64,000 nucleotides of DNA. Source: ZYF759 sp046297455. Its GTDB lineage: Bacteria; Pseudomonadota; Alphaproteobacteria; Rhizobiales; Rhizobiaceae. Where the stretch lies: contig JBKBIT010000009.1 of the NCBI GenBank assembly GCA_046297455.1, positions 1 through 64,000 on the forward strand. The letters run 5' to 3'. The first letter of the stretch is position 1; each line of letters opens with the position of its first letter. Under the pieces are notes generated by a model. That model saw only the letters and a program-made list of their open reading frames with translations, ran no database searches and was not told where the DNA came from. Made by a program: the position numbers and the translations under genes. This document shows positions 1 to 10,668 of this stretch, piece by piece.

Positions 1-1
1 T

Positions 2-346
2 CGGCCGGTGAAGATCGAGGCCGGGCGGCTGGAAATCTCGCTCACCGAGGATGCCCCGCGCACGCTGGTGGGCGATCTCGGCAAGAAGCTGCAGGACTGG
101 ACCGGAAGGCGCTGGGTCGTCACCGTATCGCGCGAACAAGGCGGCCAGACGCTTTCCGAGATCGAGAGCGAAAGACGCGACAGCGCGCTGGTCGATGCGC
201 GCGCCGATCCGGTGGTGGCGTCGATCATGTCGCGCTTTCCAGGGGCGCGCATCATCGATATTCGCCTGCCCGAACCGGCAGCAGTAGCCGATGTGACGGA
301 ACCGCCGCCAGAGCCCGACATTGAGGACGACGACGAGTCCTTCTGA
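2..346 (+). CDS. dnaX: DNA polymerase III subunit gamma/tau, C-terminal end (partial)
   Basis: The reading frame is open from the first bases of the window, so only about the last 114 residues of the clamp-loader subunit are present. The visible part resembles the C-terminal tau domain of rhizobial DnaX: a region with LEISLTEDAPRTLVGDL, then WVVTVSREQGG, then a conserved DPVVASIMSRFPGARIIDIR block, and an acidic Pro/Glu/Asp-rich tail. This domain contacts the polymerase alpha subunit and DnaB; the ATPase domains lie upstream of the window. The gene ends 20 bases before ybaB, the usual partner in a dnaX-ybaB pair. The GTG at position 8 is internal, not a start. Identification rests on the tail plus the neighbour, so the confidence is good but not complete. 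Confidence 0.85.
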   Translation, partial: RPVKIEAGRLEISLTEDAPRTLVGDLGKKLQDWTGRRWVVTVSREQGGQTLSEIESERRDSALVDARADPVVASIMSRFPGARIIDIRLPEPAAVADVTEPPPEPDIEDDDESF

Positions 347-366
347 AACGCTGAACGGAGACTGAC

Positions 367-690
367 ATGAAAGATCTGCTGGGCATGATGGGCAAGGCCC
401 GCGAGATGCAGGAACGCTTCCAGAAGCTTCAGGAAGAGATCGCCACGATGGAAGTTGCGGGCCAGGCCGGCGGTGGCCTGGTGCAGGTTTCGCTGTCCGG
501 CAAGTTCGAAATGCGCGGTCTCAAGATCGATCCTTCCCTGTTCAAGGAAGACGACGTCGAGGTTCTGGAGGACCTCATCCTTGCCGCCCACAACGACGCC
601 AAGGTCAAGCTCGAGGCGGCCATGCAGGAAAAGACCAAGGAAATGACCGCCGGCCTGCCAATCCCTCCCGGCATGAAGCTGCCCTTCTAG
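367..690 (+). CDS. ybaB: YbaB/EbfC family nucleoid-associated protein
   Basis: A 107-residue protein of the YbaB/EbfC family, small dimeric DNA-binding proteins that coat the nucleoid. It begins MKDLLGMMGKAREMQERFQK, has the typical N-terminal helix, the central GGGLVQVSLSGKFEMRGLKIDPSLF strand region, and a C-terminal helix ending in GLPIPPGMKLPF, the conserved family tail. Length matches the family. The ATG is preceded by a GGAG site (cggagactgacATG). It sits 20 bases after dnaX, as in most bacteria. In many relatives recR follows directly; here the next gene is gyrB on the other strand, so recR is absent from its usual place. Confidence 0.95.
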   Translation: MKDLLGMMGKAREMQERFQKLQEEIATMEVAGQAGGGLVQVSLSGKFEMRGLKIDPSLFKEDDVEVLEDLILAAHNDAKVKLEAAMQEKTKEMTAGLPIPPGMKLPF

Positions 691-790
691 ATCAGCGCCC
701 GCCTGACCGATCCCCGCTTTTGCGACGACTGGCCCCAGATAAGGCAGGCGAGACAGCAGGCCTCACCGCCAAATGTCGGCGCATGGGTGT

Positions 791-826
791 TGTCGGCCCT
801 GATCGCGCGCGGCGCATCGGCCGACA
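791..826. terminator. Inverted repeat between convergent ybaB and gyrB
   Basis: TGTCGGCC at 791-798 is exactly complementary to GGCCGACA at 819-826, with a 20-base loop. It lies between the ends of two convergent genes, so it could act in both directions. There is no clear T-run on either side, so it may be only a structural element and not a working intrinsic terminator. Confidence 0.3.
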
Positions 827-856
827 CGCCGTTGATGCGGCAGGGCAGGCGCCGAA

Positions 857-3304
<2,448 letters not shown>

Positions 3305-3505
3305 GAAGTCTTATCGTCCTGACGGGATGGCTGAGTTCGCCACGGAAATCCCGCGAATCAGCGGGGTTCGGAACCTGAGATATAGGCGTTCTGGCCTGCT
3401 TTTCCAAGGTTTGCGCCAGTTTGTGGACAGCTGAGTAGGACCGACACGACCGCATTGTCGACAGTTTATTTGCCGCCGGTTGCAAGCGCTCCTATCTCTC
3501 TTCCG

Positions 3506-4882
3506 ATGGACACCAAGCCCGCCCCTTTCATACCGCCTGCGCCCAGGCCGCGGCAGAAGCCGCCCTCGACGCTGCAGATGCTGCGTATCGTCAACAGAAA
3601 CCCGTTGGAGCTGTGGGGCGAGCCTTCCTACAACAAGCCCTGGATCTCGATCTCGACCGGCATTGGCGGACCGCTCGTCATTGCCAACGACCCGGGACTC
3701 ATCCGCCATGTCCTGGTCGACAACGCCAAGAACTACAAGATGGCGAAGGTCCGGCAGAAGATCCTGCGACCGATCCTGCGGGATGGGCTCCTGACGGCCG
3801 AGGGCGATGTCTGGCGGCGCTCCCGCAAGGCGATGGCGCCCGTCTTCACGCCCCGCAGCATCCACGGCTTCGCGCCCGCCATGCTGAAATCGACCGAGGC
3901 GTTCGCTGAGCGCTACGAGCAAGGTCCGGACAGCGTCGATATTTCGCGCGACATGACGATGCTCACCTTCGAGATCCTGGCGGAGACGCTGTTCTCCGGT
4001 GAGATAGCAGGCGAACCCGGAAGTTTCGCGCACCAGGTCGACCGCCTCTTCGAGACCATGGGGCGCGTCGACCCGCTCGACATACTGGGCGCGCCAGACT
4101 GGCTGCCTCGGATCACCCGGATCATGGGCCGGTCGTCTCTGGCCTTCTTTCGCGGCATCGTGGCCGAAACGATGGAAATGCGGCGGGCGCGGATGCAGCG
4201 GGACCCGGAAGGCGTGCCGGAGGATTTCCTGACACTTCTCTTGCGCGCCGAGGGACCGCAGGGGCTGACTCGGGGCGAGGTCGAAGACAACATCATCACC
4301 TTCATCGGCGCCGGCCACGAGACAACGGCCCGCGCGCTCGGCTGGGCGATCTACTGCCTGTCGCAGGCGCCTTGGGAGCGTGAACGTGTCGAGGCAGAAA
4401 TCGACCGCGTCCTGCCTGTCACACCGGATCCCACCGAATGGCTCGAGGCCATGCCCCTGACGCGTGCGGCTTTCGAAGAGGCGATGCGGCTCTATCCACC
4501 GGCGCCGTCCATCAATCGCGAGGCGCTGCAACCCGATCGCTACGAGGATCTGGAGATCCGCAAGGGGGCGCAACTCCTGGTCATGCCATGGACGGTGCAT
4601 CGCCATCGCATGCTCTGGGATCAGCCGGACGCCTTCCTGCCCGAGCGCTTCCATCCCGAAAACCGGGACAGGATCGATCGCTTCCAGTACCTCCCGTTCG
4701 GCGCCGGCCCGCGCATCTGCATCGGCGCGCAATTCGCCATGATGGAGGCGGTGATCGCACTCGCCGTCCTCATGTCGCGCTTCCGCTTCGAGGCGCTGCC
4801 CGAGACCAAACCCTGGCCAGTCCAGAAGCTCACCGTGCAGCCCGATGGCGGATTGCCGATGAAGGTGATGCGCCGGAAATAG
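3506..4882 (+). CDS. Cytochrome P450
   Basis: A 458-residue soluble bacterial P450 monooxygenase. Three signatures are visible: the I-helix oxygen-activating GAGHETT at about residues 268-274, the K-helix ExxR pair (E325, R328 in EEAMRLYPP), and the heme loop FGAGPRICIG at 398-407 with C405 as the axial thiolate. There is no N-terminal membrane anchor; the start is Pro-rich (APRPRQKPP). The frame stays open 17 codons upstream to 3455, but the ATG at 3506 (MDTKPAPFIPP) fits the family better. No ferredoxin or ferredoxin reductase gene is adjacent, so the redox partner must be encoded elsewhere. It converges on the cyclase-family gene with an 18-base gap. The substrate cannot be read from the sequence. 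Confidence 0.93.
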   Translation: MDTKPAPFIPPAPRPRQKPPSTLQMLRIVNRNPLELWGEPSYNKPWISISTGIGGPLVIANDPGLIRHVLVDNAKNYKMAKVRQKILRPILRDGLLTAEGDVWRRSRKAMAPVFTPRSIHGFAPAMLKSTEAFAERYEQGPDSVDISRDMTMLTFEILAETLFSGEIAGEPGSFAHQVDRLFETMGRVDPLDILGAPDWLPRITRIMGRSSLAFFRGIVAETMEMRRARMQRDPEGVPEDFLTLLLRAEGPQGLTRGEVEDNIITFIGAGHETTARALGWAIYCLSQAPWERERVEAEIDRVLPVTPDPTEWLEAMPLTRAAFEEAMRLYPPAPSINREALQPDRYEDLEIRKGAQLLVMPWTVHRHRMLWDQPDAFLPERFHPENRDRIDRFQYLPFGAGPRICIGAQFAMMEAVIALAVLMSRFRFEALPETKPWPVQKLTVQPDGGLPMKVMRRK

Positions 4883-4900
4883 CGTCCGGCGATCATCTCA

Positions 4901-5725
4901 TCAAACCATGGCGAAGACCCGAGCAGGCCCACCGGTGCCGTTCCTGACCTTGGGCGCGCCGACAACCAGCGTGGCGCCGGAGGCCGGCAGGTCGGCGAGA
5001 TTGGCGATGCATTCGATGCCATACCGCCCGCTCGGCAGCCACGAATAATGGACCGCGAAATCGGCCGACGGACCATGGTCGAGCGACAGCGTATCGACGG
5101 CAATCACGCGCGCGCGAGTCTCCTCCATCAGCATATCGGTCGCCTCGGGATGGAAGCCGGGGAAATGCATCGTCCCGTCGCCATCGGCGTTGCGGAACAT
5201 GTCGCTGTCGACATGGCGGTCCCAGCCCGACAGCATTGCCACGCAGCCGCCGTCGGGGATTTCGCCGTGATCGGAGACCCAGGCCGCGATGTCGTCAGGC
5301 GTGACTTGCGCGTCGGCGTCCGCCTCGGCGCGCTCGCGAATATCGATGATGGCAAGCGGGCAGACCAGTTCCCCGACCGGGATCTCGGCGACAGAATTGC
5401 CGTCCTCCGAGAAATGCAGCGGCGCGTCGATATGGGTCCCTACATGCTCTTCCATGGTCCAGATATTGAGGTTGTAGCCGTCCGAGCCGATCTCGTATTT
5501 GGGCTCGATGAAGAACTGCTGTTCGCCGGCAAATGTCGGAAACGCCTCGTGCAGTTCGTGCGTGAGATCGACCGCGCGCATCGGACTGCCTTGCGCGAAG
5601 AGCGGGCGCGGCGCGGCAGTGGCGGCAATCGCGGCCGCACCCGCGAGGGCGGCACCGCCCCGGAACAGGTCGCGTCTGCTCAACATGCGCGACTTGACGC
5701 TTTCCACAACGCAGTGATGACACAT
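4901..5725 (-). CDS. Cyclase family protein (kynurenine formamidase-like), Tat-exported
   Basis: A 274-residue member of the cyclase/KynB-like metal hydrolase family. The metal-binding HVGTHIDAPLHF motif is visible near the middle, with DTLSLDHG further on. The N-terminus carries a twin-arginine signal: SRRDLFRGG followed by an Ala-rich hydrophobic stretch and a likely cut after LFAQ, so the mature enzyme is probably periplasmic. Start chosen at MCHHCVVESVKSR because a GGAG site lies about 9 bases upstream; the frame is open a further 35 codons. Periplasmic location and the P450 neighbour argue against a role in tryptophan breakdown. The reaction is unknown; family members hydrolyse cyclic amides or formamides. 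Confidence 0.85.
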   Translation of the reverse strand: MCHHCVVESVKSRMLSRRDLFRGGAALAGAAAIAATAAPRPLFAQGSPMRAVDLTHELHEAFPTFAGEQQFFIEPKYEIGSDGYNLNIWTMEEHVGTHIDAPLHFSEDGNSVAEIPVGELVCPLAIIDIRERAEADADAQVTPDDIAAWVSDHGEIPDGGCVAMLSGWDRHVDSDMFRNADGDGTMHFPGFHPEATDMLMEETRARVIAVDTLSLDHGPSADFAVHYSWLPSGRYGIECIANLADLPASGATLVVGAPKVRNGTGGPARVFAMV

Positions 5726-5798
5726 GGCATGCACTCCTTCGCTGGTTTGACGCGGCCAGCATGAGCCGGAAGTGCCGTTGCGTAAAGGCAGAAAAGTC

Positions 5799-6176
5799 TC
5801 AGCGCCCGCCCTGGAAGATGTTCTCGACATGCACCGGCCAGCGACGCGGCAGGACCGCCACCAGGTCGTATCGCACCGACAACCGGCCGTGGTCGGCTTG
5901 GCGCGAGAGCCAAAGATCGCCGGCGGCCTCGATCCGGCGCTGGGCGGTCGGTGTTATCGCATCCATCGCTTCCGCTAGGGTGGGGCGCGCCTTCACCTCG
6001 ACGATGGCGATGACGTCGCCGCGTTTCGCGATCAGGTCGACCTCGCCAAGTCTGGTCCGGAAACGGCGGGCAAGGATACGGTAGCCCTTGAGCATCAGCG
6101 CGAGTGCCGCCAGCCATTCGCCACGATGGCCCTTGCCATGCGCCCGCCGGCGGCGATCCGCGGCGTCAGCCGGCAT
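5799..6176 (-). CDS. yraN: YraN family protein (UPF0102, endonuclease-like fold)
   Basis: A 125-residue protein of the YraN/UPF0102 family, related in fold to Holliday-junction resolvases of the PD-(D/E)xK type. Visible family motifs are GEWLAALALMLKGYRILARRFRT, GEVDLIAKRGD and IVEVKAR, which supply the acidic catalytic-type residues (the E of GEVDLI and the E-V-K). The N-terminus is Arg-rich. Its start overlaps the end of rsmI by 11 bases, so the two are translationally coupled; this pair is conserved in many proteobacteria. In many relatives gshB follows; here an unrelated cyclase gene does. Biochemical function remains unproven for the family. Confidence 0.92.
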   Translation of the reverse strand: MPADAADRRRRAHGKGHRGEWLAALALMLKGYRILARRFRTRLGEVDLIAKRGDVIAIVEVKARPTLAEAMDAITPTAQRRIEAAGDLWLSRQADHGRLSVRYDLVAVLPRRWPVHVENIFQGGR

Positions 6177-7068
6177 CGCCCTTCAGTTCCATCAGCCGGC
6201 GATAGAGATCGGCCTTCCTGGCGCCGGTCATGCGCGCGGCCTCGCCAGCCGCCCTGGAGGCGCCCATCTCGGCGGCCAGCGACAGGAGAAGCCGGTCGGT
6301 GTCCTCTGCCGAAGCCGGCTCGGCCTCGGTGGGCGGGCCAACGCAGATGACGATCTCGCCTTTCGGCGTATCGGCCTGCCCGTAATGCGCCGCCAGTTCG
6401 CTCAGCTTACCGCGCCGCGCCTCCTCGAAGGTCTTGGTGAGTTCGCGGCACACGGCAGCCTTTCGCTCGCCCAGCACCTCGGACATCGATCCAAGCGTTG
6501 CCGCCAGCCGGCGCGGGGACTCGAAGAAGACCAGCGTGCCGGGAACCGGTTTCAGTTCTTCCAGGCGGTTCCGCCGCTGACCTTCCTTGACCGGCAGGAA
6601 GCCGGCAAAGAAGAAGGCGTCGCTCGGCAGGCCGGCCATAGCGAGCGCCGCCAGAACGGCAGATGCTCCGGGGATAGGCACCACCTTGATGCCAGCTTCC
6701 AGCGCCGCCTCGACCAACCTGTGGCCTGGATCGGAGACGAGCGGCGTGCCGGCATCGGACGCCAGCGCCACCGACCGGCCGGCCGCGATCTCGGCGATCA
6801 GCTTCGGCCCGGCTCTGTCGGCATTGTGCTCGTGATAGGCGGTGACCCGCCGGCGGATGCCGTAGCGCTCCAGCAGCACACGGGTGACGCGGGTATCCTC
6901 GCACGCCACCACGTCCGCGGCGGCCAGAACCTGCAGCGCACGGATGGTGACGTCTGACAGATTGCCGATCGGCGTCGCAACCAGATGGAGCGCCGGTTCG
7001 AGCGGCGGCGCGGGAAATTCGGTCTGGCCGATGAGGAAGGAGGCCTTCCCGCTTGCCTGCTCCATCAT
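6166..7068 (-). CDS. rsmI: 16S rRNA (cytidine1402-2'-O)-methyltransferase
   Basis: A 300-residue SAM-dependent methyltransferase of the tetrapyrrole-methylase fold that 2'-O-methylates C1402 in the ribosomal P site. Diagnostic stretches are LHLVATPIGNLSDVTIRAL, ACEDTRVTRVLL, YHEHN and ASDAGTPLVSDPGHRLV, followed by IPGASAVLAALAMAGLP and FAGFLPVKEGQRR. The length is typical. It has an extra approximately 25-residue leader before the conserved core; the second Met (position 2) is an equally good start. It overlaps yraN by 11 bases and belongs to the minus-strand group starting at rph. Confidence 0.96.
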   Translation of the reverse strand: MMEQASGKASFLIGQTEFPAPPLEPALHLVATPIGNLSDVTIRALQVLAAADVVACEDTRVTRVLLERYGIRRRVTAYHEHNADRAGPKLIAEIAAGRSVALASDAGTPLVSDPGHRLVEAALEAGIKVVPIPGASAVLAALAMAGLPSDAFFFAGFLPVKEGQRRNRLEELKPVPGTLVFFESPRRLAATLGSMSEVLGERKAAVCRELTKTFEEARRGKLSELAAHYGQADTPKGEIVICVGPPTEAEPASAEDTDRLLLSLAAEMGASRAAGEAARMTGARKADLYRRLMELKGDAG

Positions 7069-7133
7069 GGTCGTCTGCCTGTGTTCATGGCGGTGAGGTT
7101 AGCGCATCCGCGCTCGCAAAGGCGAGGCCGCGG

Positions 7134-8291
7134 CTACCGCGCGAGATCGGCCACCACCGCATCCAGCACGATCATGCCGGCGGGCGTCGCCCGCAGCGCG
7201 TGGTTGCCGATGGCGGCAACCAGGTCTTCCTGCTGAAGCGCCGCTATCCGACGGTTGGATAGCGGCCTGCCGGACAACGCCTCGTAGCGCTCAAGGTCTA
7301 TCCCCTCGGTAAGCCGCAGGCCCATCAGCAGATATTCGTCCGCTTCCTCGGAACGCGTCAGCAACTCGCCGCCGATAACGCCATGGCCCCTTGCCTCGAC
7401 GAGGTTTGCCCATGTCTCTGGCATTTTCTCGGTGAAGGTGACGACGCGGCGCCCGTCCTCGACGAAGCGCCCATGCGCGCCGGGACCGATCCCGACATAT
7501 TCGCCGTAGCGCCAGTAGACCAGATTGTGCCGGCTTTCCGCGCCCGGTCGCGCATGGTTTGAGATTTCGTAGGCGGGCAGTCCGTGCGCGGCGGTCACTT
7601 CCTGCGTCAGCCGATAGAGATCTGCCGCCTGATCGGGATCGGGGATAGGGATCTTCCCCGCCGCGTGCAGGGCGTGGAAAGGCGTTCCCTCCTCGATGGT
7701 GAGTTGGTAGAGCGACAGATGGTCGGCCGCATGGCCGATCGCCTGTTCCAGTTCCGCCTGCCAGGCGTCCAGCGTCTGGCCTGGGCGGGCATAGATCAGG
7801 TCGAAGGAAAGTCGTGGGAAGGTCTCGCGCGCCAGCCGGATCGCATGCAACGCCTGTTCGACCGAATGCAGCCTGCCGAGGAAGCGCAGATCCGCGTCAT
7901 TCAGCGCCTGGACGCCCAACGAGACGCGGTTCACGCCCGCATCGCGGTAGCCCGAAAAACGTTCGGCCTCGACAGAAGACGGATTTGCCTCCAGCGTTAC
8001 CTCTATACCGGCCGGCACCGTCCAGTTGGCGGCAACGGCCTCCAGCACGGCACCCACCGTTTCCGGCTTCATCAGCGAGGGTGTGCCGCCACCCAGGAAT
8101 ATCGAGGTGACCTCGCGCGGCCCGGTTCGCTCGCGCATCGATGCCATCTCGCGGGCGAAGGCAGCAGCGAACCGTTCCTGGTCGATGGAACGATGCCGGA
8201 CATGCGAGTTGAAGTCGCAATAGGGGCATTTGGCCGCGCAGAAAGGCCAGTGGACATAGACCCCGAAACCAGGTTCGCGCGCCGCGTTCAT
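7134..8291 (-). CDS. hemW: Radical SAM family heme chaperone HemW
   Basis: A 385-residue radical SAM protein, long annotated as an oxygen-independent coproporphyrinogen oxidase but now regarded as a heme-insertion chaperone. The 4Fe-4S motif is CAAKCPYCDFNSH near residue 17, lacking the extra N-terminal cysteine of true HemN, which supports HemW. Further motifs are FLGGGTPSLM, EANPSS, RVSLGVQALND and LSLYQLTIEEGTPF. The start at 8291 (MNAAREPGFGVYVHWPFC) overlaps the rdgB stop by 4 bases (ATGA), which indicates coupling; the frame is open another 78 codons but that part is only the shadow of rdgB. Confidence 0.95.
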   Translation of the reverse strand: MNAAREPGFGVYVHWPFCAAKCPYCDFNSHVRHRSIDQERFAAAFAREMASMRERTGPREVTSIFLGGGTPSLMKPETVGAVLEAVAANWTVPAGIEVTLEANPSSVEAERFSGYRDAGVNRVSLGVQALNDADLRFLGRLHSVEQALHAIRLARETFPRLSFDLIYARPGQTLDAWQAELEQAIGHAADHLSLYQLTIEEGTPFHALHAAGKIPIPDPDQAADLYRLTQEVTAAHGLPAYEISNHARPGAESRHNLVYWRYGEYVGIGPGAHGRFVEDGRRVVTFTEKMPETWANLVEARGHGVIGGELLTRSEEADEYLLMGLRLTEGIDLERYEALSGRPLSNRRIAALQQEDLVAAIGNHALRATPAGMIVLDAVVADLAR

Positions 8292-8923
8292 GGCTTTTCC
8301 AGCATTGCTTGCGAAAACAGCGCGAAGGAGCGGGCACGGTGGGAGAGCGGTTCGTTCAACCCGTGCTTTTCGGCCGTTTCCATCTCGCCAAAGGTACGCT
8401 CGTCTCCCTCTGGCCGGAAGACGGGATCGTATCCGAACCCCTTGTCGCCGCGCGGCGGCCAGACCAGGGTGCCTTCCACCTCGCCACGAAAATATTCGGC
8501 ATGACCATCTGGCCAGGCGAGGCACAGGACGGACACGAAGCGTCCGCTGCGCCGGCCTGGATCGGTCGCGCCCGCGGCCTGGAGCCTTTCTTCCGTCACC
8601 GTCATGGCATGCAGGAAATCGCGACTGCCATCAGGCATTGTTGCCCAGTCGGCGGTGTAGACACCCGGCGCGCCTCCAAGCGCATCGACTGCCAGGCCGG
8701 AATCGTCGGCCAGCGCTGGCAAACCGGTGGCAGAGGCTGCGGCAAAGGCCTTGAGATAGGCGTTTTCCTCGAATGTGGTCCCTGTCTCGTCAGGCTCAGG
8801 CAGGCCATAGTCGGCAGCCGAGCGCGCCTCCATCCCGAAGGGCGCAATCATCTCGGCGATTTCGACAAGCTTGCCCTTGTTGTGACTGGCCACCACCAGC
8901 CTCTTGCCATCGAGCTTGCGCAT
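8288..8923 (-). CDS. rdgB: Non-canonical purine NTP pyrophosphatase (XTP/dITP)
   Basis: A 211-residue Ham1/RdgB family enzyme that hydrolyses XTP, ITP and dITP to monophosphates, keeping deaminated purines out of nucleic acids. The N-terminal SHNKGKLVEI phosphate-binding motif, TFEENAYLKA, ADDSGLAVDALGGAPGV and the C-terminal GFGYDPVFRPEGD and SHRARSFA blocks are all present. Start at 8923 (MRKLDGKRLVVASHNKGK), whose A overlaps the stop codon of the VOC gene by one base. It overlaps hemW by 4 bases. The rph-rdgB-hemW order is common in rhizobia; the VOC gene inserted between rph and rdgB is not. Confidence 0.95.
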   Translation of the reverse strand: MRKLDGKRLVVASHNKGKLVEIAEMIAPFGMEARSAADYGLPEPDETGTTFEENAYLKAFAAASATGLPALADDSGLAVDALGGAPGVYTADWATMPDGSRDFLHAMTVTEERLQAAGATDPGRRSGRFVSVLCLAWPDGHAEYFRGEVEGTLVWPPRGDKGFGYDPVFRPEGDERTFGEMETAEKHGLNEPLSHRARSFALFSQAMLEKP

Positions 8924-9342
8924 CACAGACCCCAGATCTTCGGATTGGCGAATTCGATCGAATTGCCGGCTGGATCGCGGAAATAGATCGAGCGCCCGCC
9001 CCTTGGCCATTCAAACTCGGATTCGATTGTCACGCCATTTGCGGACAGATGCCGCTTCCAGCCGTCGATCTCGGCCTCGCTGGCGCGGAAGCAGACATGA
9101 CCCTGCCCGCGCATGCCATGCGGCGGCACGGGCAGCTTTGCGTCCGGGGCCGGCGGCTTGACTGTTTCCGACGGGTTGAAGATCAGCAGCACCCCGTCTC
9201 CGCAGCGGAAGAAAACATGGCGATCGCCGACCCTGCTGATGCGTTCGAGACCCAACACGTCGCTGTAGAAGGCCTCGGCAGCGTCGAGGTCTTCGACATA
9301 GAGCGCGGATTCGAGAATGCCCGCTGGCGTCATTGGCGACAT
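8923..9342 (-). CDS. VOC family (glyoxalase/bleomycin-resistance fold) protein
   Basis: A 139-residue single-domain VOC protein. It has two beta-alpha-beta-beta-beta modules: ILESALYVEDLDAAEAFYSDVLGLE at the start and the C-terminal GRSIYFRDPAGNSIEFANP, where the final Glu (SIEFAN) is the usual metal ligand. The middle contains GQGHVCFRA with a candidate His ligand. Such proteins bind a divalent metal and may act on glutathione adducts, antibiotics or lactones; the substrate cannot be assigned. It is joined to rdgB by a one-base overlap and lies 6 bases after rph, so it is cotranscribed with housekeeping genes. Confidence 0.88.
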   Translation of the reverse strand: MSPMTPAGILESALYVEDLDAAEAFYSDVLGLERISRVGDRHVFFRCGDGVLLIFNPSETVKPPAPDAKLPVPPHGMRGQGHVCFRASEAEIDGWKRHLSANGVTIESEFEWPRGGRSIYFRDPAGNSIEFANPKIWGL

Positions 9343-9348
9343 GGGCGC

Positions 9349-10065
9349 CTAGCCGATCGCCATTTTCTGCAGGTCGACCAGCCTCGCAATGCCATCCTTG
9401 GCCAGCTTGAGCAGGGCAGAGAACTCTTCTTCCGAGAAGGGAGCACCTTCTGCGGTACCCTGGATTTCCACGATGCCGCCCGTACCGGTCATGACGAAAT
9501 TCGCGTCCGTCTGGGCTGTCGAATCCTCGTCGTAATCGAGATCGATGACCGGATTGCCTTCATAGATGCCGCAAGAGATGGCGGCCACGTGATCCTTGAT
9601 GACGCGTGAGACGGATGCCATCTGGCGCGCCTCCATCCAGCTGAGGCAATCGTGCAGCGCCACGAAACCTCCGGTAATCGCTGCCGTGCGCGTACCGCCA
9701 TCGGCCTGGATGACATCGCAGTCGACCGTAATCTGTTTCTCGCCCAGCGCCTGGAGATCGCAGACAGCGCGCAACGAACGACCGATCAGGCGCTGGATTT
9801 CCAGCGTGCGGCCGCCCTGCTTGCCACTCGAGGCTTCGCGGCGCATGCGTTCGCCGGTTGCCCGCGGCAGCATGCCATATTCTGCGGTCACCCAGCCCTT
9901 TCCGGAATTGCGCAGCCACGGGGGGACGCGCTCTTCGAGGCTTGCGGTGCACAGCACGTGGGTGTGGCCGAACTTGACGAGGCAGGAGCCTTCCGCATGG
10001 CGCGACACGCCTCGCTCGAAGGATATCGCCCGCATCTCGTCAGGCTGTCTTTTGGATGGTCGCAT
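9349..10065 (-). CDS. rph: Ribonuclease PH
   Basis: A 238-residue phosphorolytic 3'-5' exoribonuclease that trims tRNA 3' ends and degrades structured RNA. The sequence is canonical: MRPSKRQPDEMRAISFERGV, EGSCLVKFGHTHVLCTAS, GWVTAEYGMLPRATGERMRREA with GRTLEIQRLIGRSLRA, CDVIQADGGTRTAAITG, and VIDLDYDEDSTAQTDANFVMTG. Length is exactly typical. It is the first gene of the minus-strand run rph-VOC-rdgB-hemW-rsmI-yraN. In many rhizobia the gene divergent from rph is hrcA; here it is cspA. Confidence 0.98.
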   Translation of the reverse strand: MRPSKRQPDEMRAISFERGVSRHAEGSCLVKFGHTHVLCTASLEERVPPWLRNSGKGWVTAEYGMLPRATGERMRREASSGKQGGRTLEIQRLIGRSLRAVCDLQALGEKQITVDCDVIQADGGTRTAAITGGFVALHDCLSWMEARQMASVSRVIKDHVAAISCGIYEGNPVIDLDYDEDSTAQTDANFVMTGTGGIVEIQGTAEGAPFSEEEFSALLKLAKDGIARLVDLQKMAIG

Positions 10066-10345
10066 GAATAATCGCTTTGCGTCTGAATCGCGGTGTGGTG
10101 GCGCTTCTAACCCTGCCGCAGGCTGCTGGCAAAGGGAAATGGCCGCGCACCCCTGGCGGCATATTTCCCGGCCTGTCTTGTTTCTGACACGAATAGCACC
10201 TATGTTGCGAGCATCGATCTTGCTTGACGAACTTTGTTACCGCGCTCCGGCGCCAGACGATCTTCCCTATCAAAATCGATCTGAACCGCTTGCCGATCCA
10301 CCGGATACGGCAGGCAAAACTGTTGTCGATTGAAAGGAAATCGCC
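10066..10345. other. Intergenic region between rph and cspA, probably holding a long cspA leader
   Basis: These 280 bases separate divergent rph and cspA. No open frame of note is seen. The part near cspA (about 10170-10345) is less GC-rich than the surroundings. Cold-shock genes usually carry a long structured 5' untranslated leader, and this space would fit one. A purine-rich site (gaaaggaaatcgccATG) precedes cspA. I could not identify a convincing -35/-10 pair. Confidence 0.4.
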
Positions 10346-10555
10346 ATGACTACCGGAACCGTGAAGTTCTTCAACACCACCAAGGGCTACGGATTCATCC
10401 AGCCTGACGACGGCGCCAACGACGTTTTCGTGCACATTTCGGCCGTTGAGCGCGCAGGTATGCGTTCGCTCGACGAAGGCCAGAAGGTCAGCTTCGAAAT
10501 CGTCCAGGATCGTCGCTCCGGCAAGAATGCCGCGGAGAACCTCCAGGCTGCCTAA
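10346..10555 (+). CDS. cspA: Cold shock protein (CspA family)
   Basis: A 69-residue single cold-shock domain protein, an RNA chaperone that melts secondary structure. The start MTTGTVKFFNTTKGYGFI contains the RNP1 motif KGYGFI, followed by RNP2-like VFVHIS, and the tail GQKVSFEIVQDRRSGKNAAENLQ is typical of rhizobial paralogues. The RBS aaaggaa lies 7 bases upstream. A strong hairpin with a T-run follows at 10614-10640, so most transcripts probably end there, with readthrough into the small gene downstream. Confidence 0.97.
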   Translation: MTTGTVKFFNTTKGYGFIQPDDGANDVFVHISAVERAGMRSLDEGQKVSFEIVQDRRSGKNAAENLQAA

Positions 10556-10613
10556 TGCTCATCTTCGATGTGTGACCACGGATGTACTGGCACCATCTTG
10601 AGGATGACCGGAA

Positions 10614-10640
10614 AGGTCGGGCACAGGCCCGGCCTTTTTT
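10614..10640 (+). terminator. Rho-independent terminator after cspA
   Basis: AGGTCGGGC (10614-10622) pairs with GCCCGGCCT (10627-10635) through nine base pairs including one G-T wobble, with loop ACAG. It is followed by a run of T at 10635-10640. It lies 59 bases after the cspA stop and 29 bases before the next small gene. Confidence 0.85.
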
Positions 10641-10668
10641 CGTTTCCGACTGACTGAAAGGAGCCGTC

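Noticed and set aside
10066..10345. A remnant of hrcA next to rph
   Set aside because: No frame in this 280-base stretch shows an HrcA-like helix-turn-helix or any conserved piece.
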